From UBA10107 sp963835585 (GTDB taxonomy: Archaea > Nanobdellota > Nanobdellia > Woesearchaeales > UBA10107), in contig CAWIGF010000001.1 in the NCBI GenBank assembly GCA_963835585.1, positions 248,001 through 312,000 on the forward strand: a stretch of 64,000 nt of DNA. The letters are read 5' to 3'. Shown piece by piece: positions 19,501 through 27,313 of the stretch. How positions within the stretch are numbered: position 1 is the first letter of the stretch; the number at the start of each line of letters is the position of its first letter. A model generated the notes under the pieces. The model did no database searches. It saw only the letters and a list, made by a program, of their open reading frames with translations, and was not told where the DNA came from. The position numbers were made by a program, and so were the translations under genes.

Positions 19501-22500
19501 AATCGGCACTATTAGTACCATTTTGATAGTAGAGTTGCAATGCTCCTGTTGATGGATTTGGGAAGAACTCAAAGTTTCCTGCTGAGCTCCCAGGAGAATC
19601 TTTAGCCATTATGAAATAATAAGTATTCAAATCATTCAGATAAATCCATGCGGATAGCGTGAAGTTGTCCGTCAGGTTGAGACTCTGGCTGTTTGAAACA
19701 TTGATATAACCCCCGCTGAAAGAATAACCTCCGTAACCATCATATCCGCCAGTCGCACTCCATACTAAGTTGTTCAAAGTTCCGTTATTACCCCATGTTG
19801 AATAATCCCTTGTCCAAGTTGAGTTAGAACCTCCTTCGAATGGCATATTTAACGCCATTGTTGAATTGCCGCTGATTCTCCAGTCTATTATATTGGCAAG
19901 AGAATATCCAATAGGGCTTGTTGAATTCCATGAGAAAAGCAAATTCTCAAGAGTGGTGTTAAATCCATATGTTGAATTCAACAGTGTTGAGTTTGCGTAA
20001 GGAGGTTGATAATTCGTTGCATTTACAAAGAATCTGAACGTCTGGTTTGTTGCCGGATTCGAGGCATTTACCACAACAGTTACATTATACAATCCAGGCG
20101 TACTGAACAAGTTAAAGAATGTGCTTATGAAGCTGGATGTCAATGTCTGCACAAATGTAAGGACTTGGTTCACGAACCAGCTGAATGTCAATGCCGGCTG
20201 ATTTGTATTCGCAGTCATGACAAATGTAGCATTTGCTGAAGTAGCGGGCTCTACGCTGCTTGAATTGGTTTGCATATATGAAATATTCTGGGTTTGACCT
20301 GTCTTATTCGGATAGAAACTAATGAGTTGTATGTTGTTGATGTAAATATTATTGGAACAGACAGTATTTCCTTCAAGAGTGCCGTCATCGGGAGTTACAC
20401 ATGCAGTCCAGTTATCCCCTGGACTGAGCTCCGTGTTCGCCAAAATATATGGCTTATTATTGTACAGATTGTAGATTTCCTGCGGAGACAATGCTCGGTT
20501 GTAGATTTGGACATCGGAAATTGAACCGTTGAAACCATATCCATATCCAGGACCTCCATATCTGCCTATGTCCAACATACCTGGAGTTCCTGATGTTATC
20601 ATACCACTAGAATCATAATTTCCATTCACATATATAGTTAAAATATTATTACTATTTGTAGTGACTGCGACAAAATACCACTGAGTTTTATTAATCGGAG
20701 TTTGCCCATATATATAAGTAATAGATCCTGCACCTCCAACGACATTTAATTGAGTGTCCCCAGTATTGCCACCATAAAGGCTTACCCAATAATTATTTCC
20801 ACCAAAATCGAGCATATATTGATCCGAAGTGGGATCGGTACTTTGTGGGTAAAACCAGAATGTTCTGGTATTAACACTGCCCATCACCAAATTACTAACG
20901 TTGATGTATTCGTCAACATCAGCAGCGTTCCCTGAACCATCAAAATAATATGCTCCGAATCCATTGTATCCTCCAGTTGAATTCCATATGGCATTATTGA
21001 CGGTTCCATTGTTGCCGTATGTAGAATAGTCCTCTGTCCATGTTGAGTTAGAGCCTACTTCGAATGGCATGTTGAGGATTGCAATGCTTGTTCCGTTGTT
21101 TCTCCAGTCTGTGATGTTCTGGACAGGAAGTTTAGCCAGATCAGTCTCATTGTAGTAAGCAGTGATGTTCTCGAAAGTTGTATTTGTTCTCTTACTGGAG
21201 TTGATGAAAACAGAATTCACAATAGGATTTACGTCAGTCACGTTAAGATTGAATGTGAATGAATTGTTCGTATATGAATTATTAACTACAACGGTAATGT
21301 TGTACTGGCCAGTCGCAGCGAATAACTGAGAAAACATGCTCGTCAATCCTGATGTCAAGGTCTGGACTAATGCAAGTACTTGGTTCACGAACCAGCTGAA
21401 CGTGAGAGGGCCGCTTATGGAATAGTCTATGTAATTTCCTGTAGCGTTGAATGTCAGATTTGCTACAGATACATTCTCCGCTATCGAAATGCTAGTCGTC
21501 GTATAGGGAATATTCTGAGTCTGCATAGAACTATTCGGATATATGGCAGAAATGTAAGGTGCATCTAGTATCAATATTTTATTCGAACAAAGCGTAGGAC
21601 CATCGACCTTGTCATCGTTTGGAGTCACACATGCAGTCCAGTTGTCACTTGCATTAAGCTCCTTGTTTGACATTATATAACTTTGACTATCGTTGATGTT
21701 CAAAATTTCTTGAGGAGATAATGCTCTGTTGTAGATTTGGACATTGTCGATTGTACCATTAAAGTAATTACCCAGTCCGATGCTACCGATATATAGATTA
21801 TCAGTACCACTCGGCAATGATCCACTAGCTCCTATGGTTTCCGTATTATTGATTCCATCAATATATAATGTTGCGTCTCCATTATTATATACTGCTACAA
21901 AATAATGCCAGGTGTTATATGAAGGAGCATATGTACTAAGTGTGTCATAAGAGACTGCATTTGTCCATCTGAAGAACACGAATCCTTCCTCTGCACCATA
22001 AGTTGGTCCAAGCAACTGCGCATAGTAAGATGTAGGATATTTGTCTATGAACACAGGATAATCCGTATTTGGTGCAGGATATTTAGCCCACCAAGAAACG
22101 GACATTCGTGAAGCGCCATCAAAAACACCTTTGTTAGACATGTTGATATAACTAATTGCCCCGTCAAATTGGTATGCTCCCTGCCCATTATACCCGCAAC
22201 TAGAACACCATGTTGCGTTCACAACCGTTCCATTATTGCCGTATGTGGAGTAATCCCTCGTCCAATTGGAAGTAGAACCACCTTCAAATGGCATATTCAG
22301 GACAGCTATTGAGATATTGTTTAATCTCCAGTCTGTGATGTTGACAATAGGGTCCATATCAGGATCTGATAAATTATAATACACTGTAAGATTCTCTGTT
22401 GTGAGATTCGTGCCGAACGTGGAATTTATGAAAACGGATGTTATGTTAGGAGGGGTGTTGTTTGTGATAAAGTATGTGGACCAGTGCGTTACCTTGAAAG

Positions 22501-25500
22501 TTACGAAGATATTATTAGGATTTCCAGAGCATGCGGGATTGAAGCATGAAGTTCCTTCGCAAGTCGTATAATTTTGAAGCCTTGCCAATGTCACGTTTTT
22601 TGTGAAGTTGTTGAGCATCTTTATTGAATAATTCTGGCAACTGAAATCCTTGCTGTTCAGGGTCAGAAAGTTTGTTGAAGTTATATTCAAAGGATTCTCC
22701 GCGCTTGAGTTTAATGAAGCTATTGAATCGTTCAGATAGATGTTTTGTATGCTTGTAAAGTTAATAGGGCCGTGGAAAGAAAGAGTATTGTTCCTTTCGG
22801 AAAGGTTCAGATAGTCATTATTTCCCCCGTTTATTTTAACGTATGAATCTAACGTGTTGTTTGACCAGAAATTATTGAAGATGACATTACCAGTTGTCCC
22901 AGCAAGAAAAATAATTCCATACGTGTTATTAAATAAACTATTGTTCCCTATAGAGGAGCCAGTGGCCCCACCATCTAAAGCAATTCCTCCAGTTTGGTTG
23001 TACATTATATTGTTAAAAATAATCGCAGTAGTGCCGCCAACTAGCTCAATTCCATAAGGGCTATTACTTGCAATCGTATTGAATGTTGCATTAACGACAG
23101 CTCCAGCAGATGTATAAATGCCATCTTGCATATTAGACACTATAGTATTGTTGAACAGTGGAATTTCACCGCTGCCACCTGAAAAGTATACCCCATATTC
23201 CGAGCCATTCGCGATTGTATTTTGTGTGATTATATTACCAGGATAACCTCCTAGTCCTGCTTCAAGATCAAATCCTTCAACAGAAACATTGTTTATTACA
23301 TTGTTTGAAATAATTGTATAAACTGCAGGAGGGTGTATGTCTATCCCTATACCTTGAGAGAAAGAATTGGTTATTTTGTTACTTGTGATTGTTGTCTGGT
23401 TAGCTGCCACGTAAATGCTCGTGTTGCATGAAAAGAACGTATTGTTTGCGACTGTAAGGTTAATTGTTGGATAGACTATATTCAGACAATCAACTGAGTT
23501 GCTGGAAAATGTATTGTTGAGAATATTATCATTGAAGCTTGGATTGGCAGTTCCACCACCACCGAAATATATTCCAGTTGAATCGTTGATAAAATTATTT
23601 TGAAGGATATACGAGCTGTTTACCGAATAGAACTGCATGGCCGTGCTTGCATTTTCTATAGTGCAGCCAATTATGGTTATATTGTTGCTGTTGGAAGAAG
23701 ACAGATAAGTAAATCCTGCTCCGTTGATTATTGTGTTGTAACAGTTGATATTTACATTGCTTGTGTTATATATCATTGATGTGTTCAGGTAATATGTTCC
23801 AGGGCATAATGTGATGTTTCCTGTTAGATTAAGTCCGTTCGTTGGTACAGTACATGTTAATACTTGGAATGTGAATGTCTGGTTGTTTGCCGGATTCGAA
23901 CCATTTACTACAGCAGTAACGTTGCTCAGACCTATAAGGCTTGATATTGCCTCTGTAAATGAGCTTGTAAATGCCGATGTCAAAGTCTGGACAAATGTCG
24001 ATATTTGGTTCACGAACCATGTGAATGTCAACGGCTCGTAGCTTGATTCTGTAGCGGTTACATTGAACGTCATGCTTCCGGAACTGTTGTAGCTCGCGTT
24101 AATGAACACAGTATTTACTCCTGGTGTCGTATTCTGCGTCTGACCCGTAGTGGCATTCGGAGCATAAGATATTATCTGTATGTGGTTGAGCATTAAGACT
24201 TGGTTGGATATGTTAGTCACTCCGTTAACACCATTTTCTGGAGTTACCGCGACAGTCCAGTTTTCTCCCGGTCTTGTGTTGTTTGCAATAATGACATTCC
24301 TGTTGGATGCGTTGAACATCAAAATTTGCTGAGGGGTGAATGTACGGTTATATATTCCTACGAAGTCCATCTGTCCTATGAATCCCATTCCAATCAATAT
24401 AGGATTTCCACTTGAGATATTTACCCAAGATATTGTAGAAGTATTGACTAACACTCCGTTGACATAAAGCTCCATTCTATTTCCATCAAATATGTTTACA
24501 AATACATCTGACCAATTATTCAAGGATATTGCAGTGCTTGAATTAGCTTTATACAAAAATGTTGATGCAACTGATGATGCATTCATTGTGAAATAAGGCC
24601 TTAAACTTCCATCAAAAGCAATTATCCAACCAAGAGTACCTGCCGAAGTAGCTTTTTGCATAATTGTTGTAGCTACAGAAGCAGTAGGAGCAACCACAAC
24701 TTCAATAGATACATTTCCTGTAAGATTTAAATAATTCTTATCCGGAACTGATATTGTTCCAGCGCTGGTGAAATTGTAAACACAAGGCTGACCTCCCAAT
24801 CCTGATTTGAGAGATACAGCTCCAGAGACTGATGCAGTATCATTGAAGGTGGAATAATCAGTCGCGTTACTGCCTGAAGTTGGGAGATATGTCATTGCCA
24901 AATTAAGGAAATCCATGGATTGATTATTTATACGCCAATCAGTAACATTATCAATTGTCGAGCCGCCTACGTTGAAGTAAACAGTAAGATTCTCGTCAGT
25001 ATAATTAGTCCCAAGTGTTGAGTTCAAGAATATACTAAGAACAGAAATTGGTGTTGGTAATGTCGTGAAATTATAGATTCCAGACGTGTTGCATGCTCCT
25101 GCAGGAGTACATGATGTCACATTATAGAAATAAATAGTGTTGTTCACCAGTCCTGACACAGAAACATTGTGCACAAGTCCATTGTCATTCACGGATATGT
25201 TAAATCTCAGCAGATTTGAGCTTTGGTTTCCGTATAACAACGTTGTGTTTGAATTGAGTGAGGTTGTCCAGTTTATCATGACGCTCTGGTTTGTTATGCT
25301 GTAATTCACAACTCCGGAAATTCCAGGAACCATTGCAGTTCCTGATATGTTGACGTTATCAAGATAGCATCCCCTTCCTACGGTAGTGCTAGGAGTGCAA
25401 TTGAAAGCCAAACGGAAACTTGGATTGTTGCTTGAGTTGCCTGCAGTAAGGAGATAATTATAATTAGTGTAATTAGGAATATTTGTCGTGTTCATCAACA

Positions 25501-26914
25501 ATCCCCAGGCAGTTCCATTCCACCAATTTGCTCCGAAAAATGAGACCACTCCTGTCGTGTTGGCATAGAACGAAATGTTAATGTTCTGATAGTAAGCAGT
25601 GCTCATATTCAGGTAGAGATATGCTATAGTAGTTCCTGATGAATTGTCCCTTGCCTCATATGTTCCTGCGTAAGGATCTGTTTTGTTTACTTCCCAACCA
25701 CTTGATATTGTCCAGGCATTTGACGAGAATAATCCTGTCTCGAAACCATCGAAGAAAGTTCCATTGTTCGCTGTCAGATTATTTGGGGCATCATGGATGT
25801 AGTCGAATTGTATGAATGGATTCGCATCCGATTCGTTAGGGTCTTGGATCTTGAAGTCAAAAGTATCTTCTGGTTGGTCAAGGCCGCTAATGCTTACATA
25901 TTGCTGAGATCCTGAAACAATATCGCTCGTTCCGACCTTCTGATCAGTTCCTGCAACGTATACGTCGAAGTATGCTGAAGTGTTCGAGCGGGCAACGAAA
26001 TCAATTACATTGTCATTTGTAAGATTCATCTCATATGTGACCCTGACAAACTCATTTTGGTAGATTGGATCGCTCCAATTGTTGTCGATTGCCTCTATCT
26101 CTGGATATATATCAGAAATGAACGTGTAATTCTCATCCAAATGCTGTGCGTCTATAGCTGCAATAATCTCAGCAAAAGCAGGGTCATCTTGGGTAAGGGT
26201 GAAATTATATTCCTGCCCGGGAATTATCTTCTCGAAAAATTCCCATGTCCCATTGCAAATTCTATTGTCAAAATCCCATTCCCTGCATTTGTACAATTGG
26301 TTGCCAACTGCTATTGCTGTTAATGTTGCATTTGTAAAGTTGACCTGTGTAGGATCAACCGCATATACTTGCTTCCAATCGGTGTCTTTGTTTAGTCTGG
26401 CAATTGAATTGGGAGTGTCATCAACCCTGAGCTTAGAAAGCGTACCTTTATCGACACCATGGAACTCTATACCATGGATTGGTGTTTTTTTAAGTGTTAC
26501 AAAAGCAGTTACTTCTGTGTTGTTTCCTATTGTCTCGTTCGAGAAACTAACATTCGCTGAAATCGTGTTGTTATTTGCATCAACGACAAAAAATCCTGTT
26601 TGAGCTGGCTCCTTTACAAACATGAAAAACCCAAATAAAATAATAATCGCAACCAGACTGACTTTTGCAAAATTAAGATGAGTTTCCATCTCTATTCTCT
26701 TTTTCAGGGAAACTGCCTTTTCCAGATAGCTATTTATTTCATCTTTGAATTCGTGCTCGGATTTACTCTTCAGGATATTTTGTTTCAGCAGACTATGCTC
26801 GAGCTTGCTTATTTTTTTGTTGCTAAGAAGGGAATCTATATAGTCAAGTTTCTTTTCCATGTCCAAGCAAGCTCTTATGCGTGCATTTATTTCAGCGATA
26901 TATTCCTTATCCAC
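15407..26914 (-). CDS. Giant LamG-repeat, membrane-anchored surface protein (N-terminal portion)
   Basis: This piece has 3,835 residues. Residues 1-80 are a charged, coiled-coil-like cytosolic part; 84-100 is one membrane helix; the rest is external. An N-terminal beta domain (about 105-700) is followed by a divergent LamG module and then by right-handed beta-helix repeats at about 1015-1370 (N-N-I/x-F-x-N pattern, NosD-like). Six regular LamG modules of about 405 residues come next. Each opens L-N-M-P-F-E and ends with Y-N-R-A-L-S-P-Q-E-I-L, then C-I-T-P-N-D and an Ig/PKD-like unit with W-F-V-N-Q. Such domains bind glycans or surfaces in known families; adhesion here is inferred. The GTG start overlaps the HTH gene by 8 nt. 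With the 20 extra bases downstream removed, the gene would run to 10242 (about 5,550 residues). Confidence 0.9.
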   Translation of the reverse strand: MDKEYIAEINARIRACLDMEKKLDYIDSLLSNKKISKLEHSLLKQNILKSKSEHEFKDEINSYLEKAVSLKKRIEMETHLNFAKVSLVAIIILFGFFMFVKEPAQTGFFVVDANNNTISANVSFSNETIGNNTEVTAFVTLKKTPIHGIEFHGVDKGTLSKLRVDDTPNSIARLNKDTDWKQVYAVDPTQVNFTNATLTAIAVGNQLYKCREWDFDNRICNGTWEFFEKIIPGQEYNFTLTQDDPAFAEIIAAIDAQHLDENYTFISDIYPEIEAIDNNWSDPIYQNEFVRVTYEMNLTNDNVIDFVARSNTSAYFDVYVAGTDQKVGTSDIVSGSQQYVSISGLDQPEDTFDFKIQDPNESDANPFIQFDYIHDAPNNLTANNGTFFDGFETGLFSSNAWTISSGWEVNKTDPYAGTYEARDNSSGTTIAYLYLNMSTAYYQNINISFYANTTGVVSFFGANWWNGTAWGLLMNTTNIPNYTNYNYLLTAGNSSNNPSFRLAFNCTPSTTVGRGCYLDNVNISGTAMVPGISGVVNYSITNQSVMINWTTSLNSNTTLLYGNQSSNLLRFNISVNDNGLVHNVSVSGLVNNTIYFYNVTSCTPAGACNTSGIYNFTTLPTPISVLSIFLNSTLGTNYTDENLTVYFNVGGSTIDNVTDWRINNQSMDFLNLAMTYLPTSGSNATDYSTFNDTASVSGAVSLKSGLGGQPCVYNFTSAGTISVPDKNYLNLTGNVSIEVVVAPTASVATTIMQKATSAGTLGWIIAFDGSLRPYFTMNASSVASTFLYKANSSTAISLNNWSDVFVNIFDGNRMELYVNGVLVNTSTISWVNISSGNPILIGMGFIGQMDFVGIYNRTFTPQQILMFNASNRNVIIANNTRPGENWTVAVTPENGVNGVTNISNQVLMLNHIQIISYAPNATTGQTQNTTPGVNTVFINASYNSSGSMTFNVTATESSYEPLTFTWFVNQISTFVQTLTSAFTSSFTEAISSLIGLSNVTAVVNGSNPANNQTFTFQVLTCTVPTNGLNLTGNITLCPGTYYLNTSMIYNTSNVNINCYNTIINGAGFTYLSSSNSNNITIIGCTIENASTAMQFYSVNSSYILQNNFINDSTGIYFGGGGTANPSFNDNILNNTFSSNSVDCLNIVYPTINLTVANNTFFSCNTSIYVAANQTTITSNKITNSFSQGIGIDIHPPAVYTIISNNVINNVSVEGFDLEAGLGGYPGNIITQNTIANGSEYGVYFSGGSGEIPLFNNTIVSNMQDGIYTSAGAVVNATFNTIASNSPYGIELVGGTTAIIFNNIMYNQTGGIALDGGATGSSIGNNSLFNNTYGIIFLAGTTGNVIFNNFWSNNTLDSYVKINGGNNDYLNLSERNNTLSFHGPINFTSIQNIYLNDSIASLNSSAENPLNITSTNFLTLNSKDFSCQNYSIKMLNNFTKNVTLARLQNYTTCEGTSCFNPACSGNPNNIFVTFKVTHWSTYFITNNTPPNITSVFINSTFGTNLTTENLTVYYNLSDPDMDPIVNITDWRLNNISIAVLNMPFEGGSTSNWTRDYSTYGNNGTVVNATWCSSCGYNGQGAYQFDGAISYINMSNKGVFDGASRMSVSWWAKYPAPNTDYPVFIDKYPTSYYAQLLGPTYGAEEGFVFFRWTNAVSYDTLSTYAPSYNTWHYFVAVYNNGDATLYIDGINNTETIGASGSLPSGTDNLYIGSIGLGNYFNGTIDNVQIYNRALSPQEILNINDSQSYIMSNKELNASDNWTACVTPNDDKVDGPTLCSNKILILDAPYISAIYPNSSMQTQNIPYTTTSISIAENVSVANLTFNATGNYIDYSISGPLTFSWFVNQVLALVQTLTSGLTSMFSQLFAATGQYNITVVVNNSYTNNSFTFNLNVTDVNPIVNSVFINSSKRTNTTFENITAYYNETDLAKLPVQNITDWRNNGTSIAILNMPFEVGSNSTWTEDYSTYGNNGTVNNAIWNSTGGYNGFGAYYFDGSGNAADVDEYINVSNLVMGSVNTRTFWFYPQSTDPTSDQYMLDFGGNNYWVSLYGGNTGDTQLNVVGGAGSITYIYGQTPINKTQWYFVAVTTNSNNILTIYVNGNYDSSGMITSGTPGMLDIGRYGGPGYGYGFNGSISDVQIYNRALSPQEIYNLYNNKPYILANTELSPGDNWTACVTPDDGTLEGNTVCSNNIYINNIQLISFYPNKTGQTQNISYMQTNSSSVEPATSANATFVMTANTNQPALTFSWFVNQVLTFVQTLTSSFISTFFNLFSTPGLYNVTVVVNASNPATNQTFRFFVNATNYQPPYANSTLLNSTYGFNTTLENLLFSWNSTSPIGYSLANIIDWRISGNSTMALNMPFEGGSNSTWTRDYSTWGNNGTLNNLVWSATGGYDGYGGYSFSGGYINVSNSQSLNLTDNFTLSAWIYLNDLNTYYFIMAKDSPGSSAGNFEFFPNPSTGALQLYYQNGTNSADYSIYSSPTSMTSNSWNYAVVTIGSGLVSFYLNGLPAGSFAQQGGAPVPNTYPLLIGTRYDFYDYLNGQIDNVQIYRQALSPQEILNIYNNQSYVIDSSMLQVGQNWTACITPTDEIRDGATVCSNNVVIKSGLPVANNITLNSTFGTNYTDENLTVYYNSSSPLNRNITNITDWRMNGNSIALLNMPFEGGSNSTWTRDYSTWGNNGTGYNTIWNATGGYNGYGAYMFNGINAYMLIPSVVGIVNGFTISTWIKENQVAAITNEVVFEDDDVLFRCNIEAPGICDASTLENGGYNPSGPLATTSPISTNWVMLTFVYNNLNISWYVNGVYNTSRYDSGNTLTGGQVPYAALGGGNGGYFNGSIDNLLVFNKSLSSQEILNLYNNQSYIMASQELQPNQNWTACITPNDGTTDGSTVCSNTVFTLNRIKYISFYPNATGQVQNISSGQINVSITGASSTVNNLTFNVTVSESSNEPLTFRWFINQVLTFVQTLASGFTSMFSQLFSKSGLYNVSVTVNGSNSANNVTFKFFVNATYLPPSISFVLLNSTYGYNTSFENLTTYWSVTPGTNAKVINITDWKLNGTSIAVLNMPFEGGSNSTWTRDYSTYGNNGTVINATWNSTGGYNGFGAYMFNGTGFINTTLTMNLNETINYTIMAWFYANNCNNTVSNYPRVLYHPELSIFMNSTCGIIAGYMNATTYTLMNINVTSAKRWNFVAVTRLRTATSVWNYTAYFMGKSVLSVNLSTMPAVANASFYIGANNTGNRFNGTIDNVLVLNQALSPQEILNIYNNQSYVIDSSMLSPGQNWTSCITPNDGTSDGTTVCSNNLYINNVQITNFYPNATGQLQSLTSGQVNVSIIESSSPFTNLVFNITAISGQPSLTFTWFVNQVSTFVQTLASGSTDMFSNLFSKSGLYNVTVVVNGSMPYNATFTFLLNATSFLPPNATSILLNSTYGTNTTAENLTVYWNSTDSNNVSIVNITDWRLNGTSIAVLNMPFEGGSTSTWTEDYSTYGNNGTVVNATWNMTGGYDGHGAYYFNNVNSSYITIPFSQSLNLTQPNITCMAWVYLPVSNFNAGLFFKGPLTGSQGEISFGFYTGSSNTLMVRINGGAQLTGSANLNTGQWYHVAFTYNNINISIFVNGALDNSIAANGPISITNNPFYLGIYHSPGWSFTGMIDNAQIYNRALSPQEILNIYHNQSYVMASQELMPGQNWTACITPNDMSQDGSTVCSNSVFTLNMLNYTSFYPNQSGLVQSTNGAINVSLNLNTSSTTNLTFNVTASESSSEPLTFTWFVNQVSKFVQTLTSGFTSMFSQLFSTSGLYNVSVTVNGSNSANNQTFSFYLNLTSQPPFIVNSVVLLNSTSGT

Positions 26915-27182
26915 CTGCTATTGCCTCTCTTTTTTTCTTTGCCCTGTGATAGCACGTCCATATAGTCCTGTCATCCCTGTGCAGCAATTCCGCTATTTCA
27001 TGATACGATAATCCGTAATTTTCTTTCAGAAATTCGACAATTGCTTCCAGGGAAGCAAGAGTCCTGTCTGCGAACACAGAAATGGGAACAGTGTATTTTT
27101 CACTTAATTTTTGAGACAGAACAAAAGCGGTATCAGATGTATTAGTCCTCGATTTAGAATGTTTCTCCACGTCTAACACCAA
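26907..27182 (-). CDS. Small HTH regulator heading the giant-adhesin operon
   Basis: The 91-residue protein has a helix-turn-helix at about 57-82 (L-S-Y-H-E-I-A-E-L-L-H-R-D-D-R-T-I-W), similar in style to sigma-70 region 4 or replication-initiator HTH units. A basic end (R-A-K-K-K-R) follows. No other domain is seen. The first codon is TTG (27180-27182), followed directly by GTG, either of which may initiate. Its stop overlaps the GTG start of the giant LamG gene by 8 nt, so it is the first gene of the operon. Three inverted repeats lie directly upstream, one just before the start, which suggests autoregulation. Family naming is uncertain; HTH and context are clear. Confidence 0.85.
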   Translation of the reverse strand: MVLDVEKHSKSRTNTSDTAFVLSQKLSEKYTVPISVFADRTLASLEAIVEFLKENYGLSYHEIAELLHRDDRTIWTCYHRAKKKREAIAGG

Positions 27183-27186
27183 TTAC

Positions 27187-27201
27187 ACTTACAATGTAAG
27201 T
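27187..27201. promoter_or_regulatory. Operator-like inverted repeat, site 1
   Basis: ACTTACA-A-TGTAAGT is a perfect 7-bp inverted repeat with a 1-base centre, only 5 bases before the TTG start of the HTH gene. It would cover the expected transcription start, a position typical for repression. Confidence 0.75.
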
Positions 27202-27205
27202 TTTT

Positions 27206-27217
27206 CATATATAAATC
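27206..27217 (-). promoter_or_regulatory. TATA box of the HTH-giant adhesin operon
   Basis: ATTTATATATG on the minus strand lies between operator sites 1 and 2 and about 25-30 nt before the HTH start. This implies a leaderless transcript flanked by both operators. Confidence 0.6.
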
Positions 27218-27228
27218 TTTTTAAAATA

Positions 27229-27243
27229 ACTTACAATGTAAGT
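27229..27243. promoter_or_regulatory. Operator-like inverted repeat, site 2
   Basis: The second perfect copy of ACTTACA-A-TGTAAGT lies 42 bp from site 1 (four helical turns) and upstream of the TATA box. Confidence 0.75.
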
Positions 27244-27255
27244 AAGATTTTAAAT

Positions 27256-27270
27256 ACTTACAATGTAGGT
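27256..27270. promoter_or_regulatory. Operator-like inverted repeat, site 3 (one mismatch)
   Basis: The third copy has one change in the right arm (TGTAGGT for TGTAAGT). It lies 27 bp beyond site 2, so the three sites form an array upstream of the HTH gene. Confidence 0.7.
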
Positions 27271-27313
27271 ATAAAAGAATGTAAACAAAAATGAGAATTT
27301 AGTTGGAATAATT

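Noticed and set aside
10300..26900. Plus-strand ORFs within the giant gene
   Set aside because: They are shadows of the repeat codons on the other strand and show no own motifs or ribosome sites.
26907..27182. Insertion-sequence or transposase-type HTH
   Set aside because: No transposase motifs or terminal repeats flank it, and its position heading the operon fits a regulator.
27187..27270. CRISPR-like spacing of repeats
   Set aside because: Only three 15-bp palindromes with unequal spacing (27 and 12 bases); they fit operator sites and not an array.
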